Source: Sanderia malayensis (lineage: Eukaryota; Cnidaria; Scyphozoa; Semaeostomeae; Pelagiidae). Taken from it: a stretch of 64,000 bases of DNA. Every line of letters begins with the position of its first letter. Positions within the stretch are counted from its first letter, which is position 1. Under the pieces are notes generated by a model. That model had not been told where the DNA came from and searched no databases. It saw only the letters and a program-made list of their open reading frames with translations. Location of the stretch: positions 62,001 through 126,000 of the forward strand of contig RQOL01000478.1 in the NCBI GenBank assembly GCA_013076295.1, read 5' to 3'. Shown here one piece after another: positions 33,501 to 43,655 of this stretch. The translations under genes and the position numbers were made by a program.

Positions 33501-35899
33501 CTGGCTCTTATCATTATGTCCCATAAATGAGGCTGTAACTGAGGTCCCTTGTACATACAATCATTAATGCTGTTTGATGTTGGATATGGTTTGGCACTCG
33601 CATCAAATACCATTCTTACTTTTGTTGTAGATGCGCTTTCTCTCACCACCGGCTTGTGCGGCATGTAGAATACTCTCTCTCCTGTTGGTTTGTCTGGTAC
33701 TTTCTCAATTATTTTGTTCTCTAATTGTTCTTCAATTATTTTTGTGTACTCTTCTTTCAATTGAATATTTTGCTGCAATTTTCTCTCCACGTTTTGTAGT
33801 CTCTTTCTGCTTTGCTCTTCATTTGTCTCTATTAATTTTTCGCCAGGTATCCAGGGCACATTCACTTGATATCTCCCTTCCTCATCTCTAGAGATATTTT
33901 CTTTGAATTCTTTCATCACATCAAGTTCGTCGTTTTCTCCCCTGTCTTCGACGCCTAAGATGTCCAAAGTATACAATTTCTCGTAGTCACTTGTGTCTCT
34001 TGCATAATAGCATTCATTTGTAGGGAAATCTCCCCCATGAATAATCCAGCCGAAAGTTGTTCCTTCCACAATTGGTTCATCAGCCATGCCCTTGAAAATC
34101 TCCTCAGTCTTTATCTTGCTATACGTTCTGTCCCCCAAAATCAAGTGAATTGTATGTTTTCCTGATGGTGTCATATAGTAGGATTTATCCTTGGTGTGGT
34201 TGTAATTTGTTTTCAATCTTCTTAAATCTGGCCTGGTTATTGTTGAAAAGTCTCTCAAATCGGCTCCAGTGACTTCTATTTCCTCTCTTGCTTTATCATC
34301 AACTGATTTTATTTGCATCTTGTATATTGGCATGGATTGTTTCTTGGTTCCATTCACTGTCATGATAGTTTTTGTCTCAAATCTCTCTGGTTTCAGGTTC
34401 AGCATTTTGATAGCTTCTTTTGATATGAAATTCCTTCCAGATCCAGTGTCCAGGAAAGCCCATATTGTTTCATCATTGATCTTACATGGAATTATTGGTG
34501 GCAATGTTTCCTCTGCTGCAGGTGCGTAGCCTGTCATTGTTGAATCTTTTGCATTTTTCCCTTTTTCTCTATTACACAAGCTAGTGTGATGTTTTGATTT
34601 ACAAAAGTAGCAGCCTTTACTATAGCAAGCACTCCCTCTATGTCCTCCTTTGCCACAATTAAAACATAACTTGTTTTCCTTAAAATGCTCTCTTCTTTTT
34701 TCTATTGTGTCATATTGCTTACAAGTGTCAGACCAGTGATCTTCATGACAAAATATACACTTTTTCTGTCTTTCTTTGTGAGATTCTCCTGAATACCAAT
34801 GTTTTTCTCTCTTTTCTATTGGTTTTCCTGTTTCTTCTGCAGATCTGTTTCTTTTCAACCATTTCTGAACATTTTCAATCAAATCGTGCATGTCCCAAGT
34901 TTCCCAGTTTTCATCTATTCTCACTAAATCTGACTTGATCCCCTGCAATTTATTCAATGTGGTCATGACAAAGCCTCTCAACATCTCTTCTTCACCCAGT
35001 GTTAACAGAGCATCATTATTCTTAGTAAGACTCTCGTAGAACTCTTGTATTTTTGTGAAATTACTTCCCCTTATTGCTGGTAAATTTACTATTTCTTCAA
35101 TATGTGTATTTATGACTGTTTGTGTCTGGCCATATTCTTTCTGCAGTCTGTCCCAAGCTATCTCAAGGCCTGCTTTCCCTGGTTTTAAATTTCCTATCTT
35201 TTCTCTCACTTTATTGTTTACCATTTCCAATAGATATCCAAATTTAATTTCATCACTGAATGATTTATTCAAAACTTGAGATTTAAACATATTTTCAAAC
35301 CTCACCCAGTCTGCTGTTGTGCCTTTAAATTGAGTGACTCTGAGCTCTGGCAGTTTTGAGTAGTTTGACCTGGCTCCTGATTCCATTTCTAACCTTTTCT
35401 CAGTTAGTTTCATCTCGGCTTCTATTCTTTCTTCCCACATTGACTTTTCTTGTTGATATCTTTCTTCTCGTAGTCTTTTCTCAAATTCAAATTGCATAAT
35501 TTGTTGCTCTCTAAATAACCTTTCTTGTTCTGTCTGTCTCCTTTCTGTACGGCTTTCTTCTTTGTTACTCTCATACTCTTTCAACGTTGTCCAAAGCCTT
35601 TCTTTATCTTCAACCTCTTGTTTGAACCTGTCTTTCGTTTCTTTCTTCCATTGTCTCACCTCTCTAGCAGAGCGTCCATTTTCGATTTTCAGCTCCTCCA
35701 TTTTCATGATCAACCTTCCTAATTTTCCTTGTATTGCCTCTGCCCTTTCTGCTATCATTTTTATTTCTTCGTAATCTTCGTTATCAATCACTTCTTCGGC
35801 TTGCTCCGAATAATAAGTTAGCTTCTTGATTTCAACCTCTATTTGTTTCTCCATTTCCTCCTCTGTTTCTGGTTGAACTGTTTCTCCTGAGGTCGCCAT
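30581..35899 (-). CDS. BEL/Pao Gag-Pol polyprotein
   Basis: One uninterrupted frame of 1,772 residues. Residues 1-180 are a charged coiled coil. [16 protein letters not shown] (about 183) opens the DUF1759-type Gag region. Three CCHC-like knuckles follow at about 385-445 ([40 protein letters not shown]). AFLDTGSG (about 480) is the aspartic protease. RT spans about 740-960 with [12 protein letters not shown] and a YVDN variant of the YVDD box. RNase H starts near [10 protein letters not shown] (about 1,050). The integrase has HHKVMHFG...CTVCK, then GIDFAGP and SDNASVF. A DUF5641-like C-terminus ([14 protein letters not shown]) and an acidic Gly/Asp-rich tail complete it. The start is the ATG at 35,899, 80 bp inside the 5' LTR. 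Confidence 0.93.
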   Translation of the reverse strand: MATSGETVQPETEEEMEKQIEVEIKKLTYYSEQAEEVIDNEDYEEIKMIAERAEAIQGKLGRLIMKMEELKIENGRSAREVRQWKKETKDRFKQEVEDKERLWTTLKEYESNKEESRTERRQTEQERLFREQQIMQFEFEKRLREERYQQEKSMWEERIEAEMKLTEKRLEMESGARSNYSKLPELRVTQFKGTTADWVRFENMFKSQVLNKSFSDEIKFGYLLEMVNNKVREKIGNLKPGKAGLEIAWDRLQKEYGQTQTVINTHIEEIVNLPAIRGSNFTKIQEFYESLTKNNDALLTLGEEEMLRGFVMTTLNKLQGIKSDLVRIDENWETWDMHDLIENVQKWLKRNRSAEETGKPIEKREKHWYSGESHKERQKKCIFCHEDHWSDTCKQYDTIEKRREHFKENKLCFNCGKGGHRGSACYSKGCYFCKSKHHTSLCNREKGKNAKDSTMTGYAPAAEETLPPIIPCKINDETIWAFLDTGSGRNFISKEAIKMLNLKPERFETKTIMTVNGTKKQSMPIYKMQIKSVDDKAREEIEVTGADLRDFSTITRPDLRRLKTNYNHTKDKSYYMTPSGKHTIHLILGDRTYSKIKTEEIFKGMADEPIVEGTTFGWIIHGGDFPTNECYYARDTSDYEKLYTLDILGVEDRGENDELDVMKEFKENISRDEEGRYQVNVPWIPGEKLIETNEEQSRKRLQNVERKLQQNIQLKEEYTKIIEEQLENKIIEKVPDKPTGERVFYMPHKPVVRESASTTKVRMVFDASAKPYPTSNSINDCMYKGPQLQPHLWDIMIRARMTPNLLLGDIQKAFLQIGVKEEDRDAFRFLFTLKGKQEHLRQMRVPFGAEASPFMLGATLNHHYDQYRELSEYTETVKMLRENTYVDNLMCTGWELDKLEKFKRDSTAILHDAKFPVHKWESNHEQLEDENMKNPTKILGHTWDKREDTLEIVIDEIDTSSPVTKASILSQLGKIYDPLGIISPTLVEGKRIYRDACDENKNWNTEISKPLAKDYLSWIRQLRNVKIPRSLIKENRKVKSVSLHLFADASEMACSAVTVAVIEQSTGIIKGLLTSKSRISKRNTSIARLELVGGQMAANMAKNIYKALESWPITSVNVWMDSMVALFWISNPGKSWKVFVANRVRKISEITEKLGVKWRYCPSNLNIADLGSRGANINKLCKGEWFDGPSWILAESEWPCQPEFRRNSVVNTESKPIKEIMLHVTETEKSEWDLLLERKSYWTTIRTTAWVLRFTGNCVAKKEGKPVKKGPLTTEEIIRARDSWIRKLQSEITEIKQTPGWKIEKDEKGILRCVGRIQDYAPIYLERGVFTEKLIRHTHHKVMHFGVADTIAEIRETFWIPKLRAAVKKEIKSCTVCKVFATKPFGRPKTAQLPSFRTTIGWPFQTTGIDFAGPLMYRVNKTTEGKAYILIFTCAVMRGVHLEVTKSQTAEEFIRKLNAFITRKSRPQLIVSDNASVFKSTSTWIKKIRKSEKLQNHLASHEIRWQFNLSRSPWWGSMYERLIKDIKKTFYKTVGKSLLTFEQLETVVMDIERNMNNRPLTYTESDTGEESVLTPSIIMWGRNCQILDDVEIEEETITKMQRRLKNAREHAWQRWRKEYLHSLMEVHRMNSNESIEPRIGEIVLVIGEGKNRGRWKKGKVVELIRGKDGVTRGVAMLHKGHILERPLQAVCPLEIRSSVIAEAEDGVEDRDAPTDDGGEDRVSISNGGGKDRVATADGNGGDSSVSGGRTKRQAALNSTMKTKVILKDNEED

Positions 35900-35979
35900 G
35901 GCCTAAATCTCCTGTTGTTGTCCAAAGACTAAATCTCCAGTAATCTCCTTTTCTCGTGTCCTGGCAGGGTCGCCACAAA

Positions 35980-36257
35980 TGTACCGAACAAATACACCAG
36001 CTTCTAAAAGCCAACGTATTTTTGTCTAGGTACACCCTCACAGTAGGGTCGCCAGAGAATTACAATATTTCCCGTAAATCTCGTTCACTAAAATCGATAC
36101 TTTTCTAACAAAACTTTTCAAAAACTAAGTCTACCAACACGTGCCACATGTCCGACAGAAGTGTCTCGAGCTCGGACCCAGTCCCTAAACCAACTAAACA
36201 TAACTGCGGAGTAGCCGCTTAAACAAAATGTCTTATAAGTCTCTAAAGTCCGGTATA
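35980..36257 (-). repeat. BEL/Pao 5' LTR
   Basis: 278 bp, identical to the left LTR as far as I can read. It should hold the element's promoter; on the minus strand the gene begins 80 bp further on. It is followed on the plus strand by the target duplicate TGGC. Confidence 0.9.
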
Positions 36258-36942
36258 TGGCCAATGACGAAGGAAGAGACAGAGGGCCCATGCTTCAACA
36301 GTTCGCCGCAAACAACGAGCCGTTGGAACACCTCCAACAGAACAACCAGTCACTCTTCCCTTCGACGAGACGCTGCAACTGCAGTTACAGCAGCAACAAC
36401 CTCGGCAACAACCAATTCAAACATTGGAAGCGCAACAAGACGTTCTGCTTTCCCCTGTACCCTGCCCAGCGGGGGGGCGAAGGATTGCAAATGGCGATGG
36501 CACCTCTGCTACAGCAACCAGTACAACACGTGCACCCATTCCAGTTCCCACCTGAATGGCAGCAACAGTTACAGCAGATTCATCCCTTGCAATTTCAGCC
36601 ACAGATACAACAGATGCAGCCTGTCGAATTCATCCCGCAATTGCACCACCAGCCACGACAGATACAGCCCATTCAGTTTGGGCCACAGTTGCCACAACTG
36701 CAACAGACCGCAATACAACCAGAAGCAGACGAACAGCCAACAGCACCAGCGGTCCCACAACTGCCGCCACAACCAGAACAAGGAACAAATCCTCCAGTAG
36801 ACAACTTTATTTGCACCACATCCCACCGATGAACAACAGCTGTCAACATTGTGGTGCCAAGTATTTCAAAGAAGAGCAGAACACCAGAAACAAGTACACA
36901 AAGTGCTGTCGCGAGGGAGCTGTCACACTACCCCGAATATAG
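36258..36942 (+). pseudogene. Helitron 2 Q/P-rich N-terminus and zinc motif
   Basis: After the BEL element the frame continues as ANDEGRDRGPMLQQF, then a long glutamine/proline-rich stretch (MQPVEF, QLPQLQQ and similar). A stop at 36,830 and a shift lead to CQHCGAKYFKEEQ, KCCREGAVTLP, the usual cysteine motif before the Helitron Rep domain. Coding similarity stops near 36,940, where the minus-strand retroelement begins. Confidence 0.6.
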
Positions 36943-39240
36943 CTTCCACGTGCAGCATTGGTGTCTCTCTTCCTTGGCGATACACAAGAAACCCAAAGAG
37001 AGTCGAAAGATTTTCTTTCCAAATTCCGCCAATACAATGCCACCATGGCAATGGCATCCTGGACAGCAAATATACCGCAACTTCACGGCAGGGGGCCACC
37101 CGTGCTCCAATTCTCTGTGGTACTTCATATCCCGGCCTTGTTGTTCACACCCAACACACGCTATCTCATAATTTATTCCGTCTTTAGAGCATGATCCTCG
37201 ACCTTCAGTCTTGCATATCAAACATGTCTCACGATTGCAAGATGCTTCCTTGAATGGATCAGATCTTTGAAGTTGACTCTTCAACGAACGACCGGCTTTC
37301 TCGACTACACGAATGCGGACACCACACCTGTCAATTTCATTTTGGTACTTCCGTTTCAATTCAGACCCCAGAGTTGACTGTATAAAGATCACAGAATCAT
37401 ACTTCCCGTTCTTGTACCAGTTAAGTACTCTGTTCTTCTTGGCTCTATCCCGTTCCACCGGTTCCACTCATACGGACGATATAGGGGGCGTTCTTCTAGT
37501 TCAACTCTCCGATGAATCTCGTCATACGCCTTGAGAGCCGAGTTGACAATCTCGTACCGAAACTTTTTTGGAAAACCAGAAAACTGCATCCGGAGAACCA
37601 TGCTACTGACGTGTTGTGCAACCTCTTCCCATGGAATACACGCCGAGCAGTTAAGGAGTACCCGTAGAACCTCTTGTGTGAGAATCGTCCGCTTCTGTCT
37701 CATTGGTAGTGCTGACTCTGCATTTATCATTGCTTTTGACGAAACAGCCTTTGCGTAGAACTCGTGAACGATCTTCTTGGCTCCTCCTACATCCCGAACG
37801 TGCAGTTTTAAATCGAGTGACGGCATCTTTCCGTCGTCGTGGTTGGAAGGGCAGTCTATCTCCAGTTGTATCGATGGGTGGATGCTATTCCCTATACTCT
37901 TGATGACTTCCATTGTTCCTCTATCTCCTGGAACAAGTAAGTCGCTCTCGATCGCCATTTCGTCTACAACCAACCGTCCTTCTATAAACCTGGTTCCAGC
38001 AGGCACTTCATCAGCCGCCATGTTGATGTCGTTGACGTACCGTTTGCACAGCCTTGTGACAATACCAACATCTGACAAACGAGATTCAAACGTATGATCC
38101 AAACAACCTTTGCGTAGAACTCGTGAACGATCTTCTTGGCTCCTCCTACATCCCGAACGTGCAGTTTTAAATCGAGTGACGGCATCTTTCTGTCGTCGTG
38201 GTTGGAAGGGCAGTCTATCTCCAGTTGTATCGATGGGTGGATGCTATTCCCTATACTCTTGATGACTTCCATTGTTCCTCTATCTCCTGGAACAAGTAAG
38301 TCGCTCTCGATCGCCATTTCGTCTACAACCAACCGTCCTTCTATAAACCTGGTTCCAGCAGGCACTTCATCAGCCGCCATGTTGATGTCGTTGACGTACC
38401 GTTTGCACAGCCTTGTGACAATACCAACATCTGACAAACGAGATTCAAACGTATGATCCAAACAACCTTTGCGTAGAACTCGTGAACGATCTTCTTGGCT
38501 CCTCCTACATCCCGAACGTGCAGTTTTAAATCGAGTGACGGCATCTTTCTGTCGTCGTGGTTGGAAGGGCAGTCTATCTCCAGTTGTATCGATGGGTGGA
38601 TGCTATTCCCTATACTCTTGATGACTTCCATTGTTCCTCTATCTCCTGGAACAAGTAAGTCCCTCTCGATCGCCATTTCGTCTACAACCAACCGTCCTTC
38701 TATAAACCTGGTTCCAGCAGGCACTTCATCTGCCGCCATGTTGATGTCGTTGACGTACCCTTTGCACAACCTTGTGACAATACCAACATCTGACAAGCGA
38801 GATTTAAACGTATGATCCCACGATATCATGAAAATCTGCGCTAAGTTGCCTGTAAGCTCAAGGCAAATCGCTCCTCCTCTCTGTTGCCAATGGACGGGTC
38901 CGTCAAACTTGTAAACGTGGTTTTCTATCACTACCCCGAGTCCTATTCCCAGGGCTTCAACGAGCATTGTTCTTTGTTGCTGTCGACTTGGAGCTGAAGT
39001 TGCAGGCTGCCACAATTGAAACCGGACTTCTTTCCTCGCTGCTGAACCACTTGCAGTAATCGTAGGTTTGGGCCCTGGCCTTTGTGCTCGAGTTGGGCAC
39101 ACTTCTTCAAGTCCAATTCGAATTTCTTCCGGTGATCTGCTTAGACTGATGTACAGTCCCAACTCCTCGTAGTCAATTCCAAGTATATCCACATCACATA
39201 CTTTCAGATACTGTACTTTCACATTCTGTTCCCACTTCTT
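36943..39240 (-). pseudogene. Penelope-like retroelement: reverse transcriptase with C-terminal cysteine domain
   Basis: On the minus strand the upstream part (38,830-39,222) reads LGIDYEELGLYISL, CPTRAQRPGPKPTITASG and HWQQRGGAICLELTGNL. The RT active-site region reads GIVTRLCKGYVNDINM, with YVND in place of YVDD. Next come MRQKRTILTQEVLRVLLNCS and SGFPKKFRYEIV (37,500-37,700). Then ESTLGSEL-type text and a cysteine cluster (CNRETCLICKTEGRGSC, INYEIACVGC) follow, resembling the zinc part before a GIY-YIG nuclease. I recall this arrangement from Penelope-like elements, moderately sure. The gene is broken by a 359-bp tandem triplication. The N-terminal RT part is missing, as in 5'-truncated copies. 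It interrupts Helitron 2. Confidence 0.55.
37751..38827 (-). repeat. 359-bp tandem triplication inside the reverse transcriptase gene
   Basis: Three head-to-tail copies start at 37,751, 38,110 and 38,469, each beginning TTGCGTAGAACTCGTGAACG. The first two differ by about one base in the shared text (CCGTCG against CTGTCG). The third has a few more changes (AGTCCCTCTCG for AGTCGCTCTCG). 359 is not a multiple of three, so each junction shifts the frame and destroys the gene. Confidence 0.9.
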
Positions 39241-40754
39241 TTACTTATTCTCCTCTTACGCAATAATATATTGATTTTCAACATTTCAACATTTCATCAA
39301 GGTTTTTATCAACTGCCTCACTTTTCCCTTCAGCCCACCTTCACCCGTTGCAAGGACAGCAACCAAAATACACAGAGCTCTGCATCATGGATACAGCTGA
39401 AGCTCTTGAGCAGAGAGCCAACAACCCCACCAACAGGGACCTGAACAAAGACACCATCAAGAAGCACCAAGACGAACTTCTTGCAACCAACCCATATGCT
39501 CAAGAATACAAGAACATAGGCGACATACTGCACCAACAACAGCAACAGGCAACTGCAGCAAACGAGCCTATTCCCACATTCGACATGATCATCACGTCAA
39601 GAGCTGACCAGGATCACAGGTACCACAGTCCAGCAGCAGCAGAAAAAGCAGCAATCTACAGCACAGAGGGCAGTGCCGCACCAGATCCAAATGATACAAC
39701 AGATGCAGCCTGTCGAATCATCCACATCCAGAAACATGACGGCTATCTGATTGGCATCAACGCAACCAATCCAGCAGCCGATCCACTGACCTATCCGCTC
39801 CTGTTTCCATTCGGCAAACACGGTTGGGGTGCAGCAATCGCAAAACTGCCAGCAGTCCATACACAAATCCCCCCTGACCAACCCATACGCCGCCAGACCA
39901 GAGTGACAGCCAGCCAATTCTACACATACAGAATCCAAGTCCGAGAACATTTCTCAGCCCTTCACCTGTCAAGACTGCTGTTTCAACAGTACTTGGTTGA
40001 TGCATTCACCAAGGTAGAAGGCAGCAATCTCACTTACATCAGAACACATCAGAAAGATCTGAGAGTTGAGTCGTACAAAGGACTGATGGATCACCTCTAC
40101 AGACGAGCTGAACACCAAAATCTACTCGCTCAAGCGCACAATCCGGACACCGCACAGCACATCAATGTTGGACGAGTCATCATCTTACCGTCCACATTTA
40201 CAGGCAGTCAGCAAAGCATGCAACAGAATTACCAAGACGCCATGACCATTGTCAGAAAGCGCGGCAAGCCAGACATATTCCTCACATTCACAGCAAATCC
40301 AAGCTGGCAAGAAATCTTGGAAAATTTGCTACCAAACCAGAAGCCACAAAACCGACCAGACATCGTCACACGCGTCTTCAACTTGAAATTCAAAGAACTG
40401 CTCTGTGACATCCTGGATCTCAACTTCTTTGGCAACGTCATTGCATACGTCTACACAGTAGAATTTCAAAAAAGTGGACTGCCGCATACTCATATGAACC
40501 TATCTCTTGCCGAACAAGACAAACCACGCACACCAAAGCATATTGATCGCTTCATATCGGCAGAGATACCAGACCAGAACACCACACCCGTGAGCACCAC
40601 ATCGTCAGGAAACACATGATGCACGGGCCGTGTGTAATTCTCAATCCGTCATGCATTTGCATGCAAGATGGGAAATGCACAAAGAAATTCCCAAAAGACC
40701 TTGCACAGCAAACAGAACTCAATTTCAATGGCTACCCACTGTACAGAAGACGAG

Positions 40755-40836
40755 GTATGTCAGCATTTCTTGCACTTCACACTTATAAGTTACATTTTAA
40801 ATGAAATGCAAACAATGACCACACCCTTTCTCGCAG
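40755..40836 (+). other. Intron 1 of the Helitron 2 Rep-helicase
   Basis: CGAG|GTATGT to TCGCAG|GCAAAA, 82 bp. Splicing gives YRRRG-KTTAQLQ in frame, directly before the two-tyrosine segment. Confidence 0.7.
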
Positions 40837-42902
40837 GCAAAACAACTGCTCAACTCCAACCGCACAGAGTTAACGACTCTTGGGTTGTGCCACACAACAC
40901 CAAACTCCTTCTGAAGTTTGACTGTCACATCGATGCAGAAGTATGCACAACTATCAAATATGTCAAGTACATTTTCAAGTACATCCACAAAGGCAATGAC
41001 ATGGCACACGTTGAAATCAGAGAAGGCCACCAAGAACCAGACGCACACCACAACATTGTCCATGATGAGATACGTCAGTAACTTAACTCCAGATACGTTG
41101 GCCCACACCAAGCCTTGTACAAACTCATGCGATACGAGATGTACAACAAGAGTCACACAATCGTCCGACTTGCAATTCACCTGGCAGACCAACACGCCAT
41201 TTACTTCACAGACCCAGACCAGGCTGCACACAGAAACAACGACAGCATGCTCATGGCTTACTTCACCCTCAACCAGACGGGACAGAATGCTCACCAGTAC
41301 TTATACCAAGACATACCAGAGCACTACACTTTCAACAAATCCACCAAATAGTGGCAGCAACGCAAGCGCCGACCACCCAAAGGTGTAATTGGCAGAATAT
41401 ACAATGTTCTACCATCAGATCCTGAACGATTCGCCCTCAGATTGATATTGCTGCATAGAAAAGGAGCAACCTCCTTCGAAGACATTCGAACAGTTGACGG
41501 AGTCACTTACGACACATTCAAAAATGCAGCAAGAGCAATGTCACTCTTGGAAAACGATGCAGAGCACAAATGTTGCTTACAAGATGCAGCTATCATAAAC
41601 ATGCCTGCACACATGAGACAATTGTTTGCAACACTCATCCTGTTTCAAACTCCCAGCGACATCAATGCTCTCTTCACAGAATTCCAAGAAGACATGGCAG
41701 AAGATTATCTCGAACACGATCAGCTGCAGGATCCCAATGCAACATTCCAACAGCAACAGATCCACATGTGCCTGGCAGACATCCAGAAAAACCTACACAT
41801 TCATGCAAAATCCCTGCAGGATTTCCCTGAAATGCCACAGCTACCTGCCGATTATGCTCAGCCACAACAGCCAGCTGAGGGAATCAACATCGAACGAGAG
41901 CGAGAGCACGGACAACATATGCTCGAGCAACTCAACCCAGAACAACTGCACATACACAACACAGTTGTCCACGCCATCGAGACACACTCAACAGACAACT
42001 GTTTCTTTCTCGACGGTCCAGCAGGAACAGGCAAAACCTTCCTGTACAACACACTTTTGCACAATCTGCAAGCTTCCGGAAACAAAGTCCAATGCATAGC
42101 GTACTCCGGAATAGTAGCAACACTACTAATTCACGGCAGAACAGCACACTCAACATTTCAAATACCAATTCCTCTGCTCGACAATTCCACCTGCAACATC
42201 AAAGCACAAAGCCTCCGAGCACAACAACTGCGAGACACAACATTATTCACATGGGACGAAGCCTCCATGATTCCAGCAACAGCACTCAAAGCAGTTGACC
42301 GTCTGCTCAGAGACATCACCAAAGTCCACAGACCTTTCAGCGGCAAATACTTCATGCTTGGAGGTGACTTCAGACAAGTACTACCAGTCATCAAGAAAGC
42401 AGGCAGGGAACGAGTAGTGCAGGAATGCCTCAAGTCACGAAAAGTCTAGGATCTCTGGTCTCATTTTCAACAATTCAGACTCACTAGAAACATGAGAGCT
42501 GTTCAAGATGAGACTTACGAAGCATTCTCAGACTGGCTTCTCCGCATAGGCAAAGGAGTAGAACCTCATGATGATCAACATCAGATCAACCTTCCACAGC
42601 AAATCTGCATCAAATATCTTGAAGATCTCATAAACTCAATCTATCCTCAAGCTGAGTCAGCAGATGCACACCTCTTATTCGATCCCAACACCATGTCTGA
42701 GTGTTGTTGTTTAACACCAAAGAACAAGTTCTCACATCACATCAACGAACTCATTCTACAAAGACTTCCAACACCCCGGAAACAGTACCTCAGCATTGAC
42801 ACAGTCCAAACAGATGATCCAGAAGAGGCCGCAGCATATCCCATGGAGTTCCTCAATGCACAGACTCCTGGTGGAATGCCTCTTCATTCACTGCAATTGA
42901 AG

Positions 42903-42978
42903 GTATGCACACTATATTCCAACATTCCTTTTGAATTTCTCTTCCTATCCAACCTTACTCAATTTCATTCTTTTACAG
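42903..42978 (+). other. Intron 2 of the Helitron 2 Rep-helicase
   Basis: AAG|GTATGC to TTACAG|GTTCGA, 76 bp. Splicing gives HSLQLK-VRATIILLRN in frame, within the helicase. Confidence 0.7.
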
Positions 42979-43407
42979 GTTCGAGCTACAATCATTTTGC
43001 TCAGAAACATCAACCCTGCAAAGGGACTTTGCAATGGAACACGTCTAATTGTCAGAGATCTCAAACCACACATCATCACCGCAGAGATCATCACAACACA
43101 CAACAAGGGCCAGTATGTTATGCTTCCACGCAGCACTATGACGTGCCAAGATTCATCATTGCCAATGTGCATGGCAAGAAAGCAATTTCCAGTCAGACTT
43201 GCTTACTGCCTCACCATCAACAAGGCAGAAGGAAAATCCTTATCACACGTGGGCATTTACTTGCCAGAATCTGTTTTTGCTGACGGACAACTTTATGTTG
43301 CAATATCTAGAGCCAAGTCATTCTCTGGACTCAAGGTATTCACATCAAGCAACAAAAAAACAAAGAACATTGTCTGCAAGGAAGTCCTCTAAAATTCATT
43401 GCTAACA

Positions 43408-43655
43408 CCTGACGGCTTCAAACAGCAAGAAGGCACAAGACCTGACGGCTTCAAACAGCAAGAAGGCACAAGACCTGGCGGCTTCAAATAGCAAGAAGGC
43501 ACAAAACCCGACGGCTTCAAACAGCAAGAGGGCACAAGACCTCACAGCTTCAAATAGCAAGAAGGCACAAAGCCCGACAGCTTCAAATAGCAAGAGGGCA
43601 CAAGACCTGACGGCTTCAAACAGCAAGAAGGCACAACGCCTGTGAACTTCAAACA
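43408..43655 (+). repeat. 33-bp tandem repeat just after the Helitron 2 helicase
   Basis: About seven and a half copies of CCTGACGGCTTCAAACAGCA followed by AGAAGGCACAAGA, with point changes (ACGG/GCGG/ACAG, AACAG/AATAG). It starts about 15 bp after the helicase stop. The period is a multiple of three and leaves a minus-strand frame open, which I regard as an artefact. Confidence 0.85.

Larger units (their letters stand above)
30249..36257 (-). mobile_element. Intact BEL/Pao LTR retrotransposon
   Basis: Two 278-bp LTRs (30,249-30,526 and 35,980-36,257) appear identical base for base. They flank a single 1,772-residue open frame on the minus strand. The host sequence TGGC occurs just before 30,249 and just after 36,257, a 4-bp target duplication. 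Inside the 5' LTR (right side), a primer binding site TGGCGACCCTGCCAGGA lies immediately next to it (minus strand, about 35,979-35,960). It complements a tRNA 3' end resembling tRNA-Arg (TCCTGGC...TCGCCA). Before the 3' LTR the minus strand has the purine tract AGGGGAGTG. The integrity and LTR identity imply a very recent insertion. Confidence 0.92.
39318..43392 (+). pseudogene. Helitron 2 Rep-helicase, lightly broken
   Basis: The piece resumes with HPLQGQQPKYTELCIMDTA. It carries LTFTANPSWQEI, the HUH motif EFQKSGLPHTHM (about 40,460-40,500) and the two-tyrosine segment KYVKYIFKYIHKG (about 40,955-40,995). The helicase has DGPAGTGKTF (Walker A, about 42,015), WDEAS (42,255), GGDFRQVLPV (42,360) and the final YCLTINKAEGKS ... 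YVAISRAKS. Two introns rejoin frames exactly: 40,755-40,836 and 42,903-42,978. Lesions are few: a one-base loss in a C run near 40,590, TAA at 41,079, TAG at 41,349 and TAG at 42,447. Its stop is at 43,390. It is a Helitron that was active not long ago. Confidence 0.82.

Noticed and set aside
30581..35899. Several plus-strand open frames of 65-113 residues inside the BEL element
   Set aside because: They are antisense shadows of the intact minus-strand polyprotein.
36569..36826. Minus-strand frame opposite the Q/P-rich Helitron 2 N-terminus
   Set aside because: It is a codon-composition shadow (CAG/CCA read backwards as Leu/Trp) without independent support.
41079..42449. Stop codon reassignment, suggested by in-frame TAA and TAG in Helitron 2
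   Set aside because: The intact BEL polyprotein ends at a normal stop and other elements show frameshifts too, so ordinary pseudogene mutations explain it.
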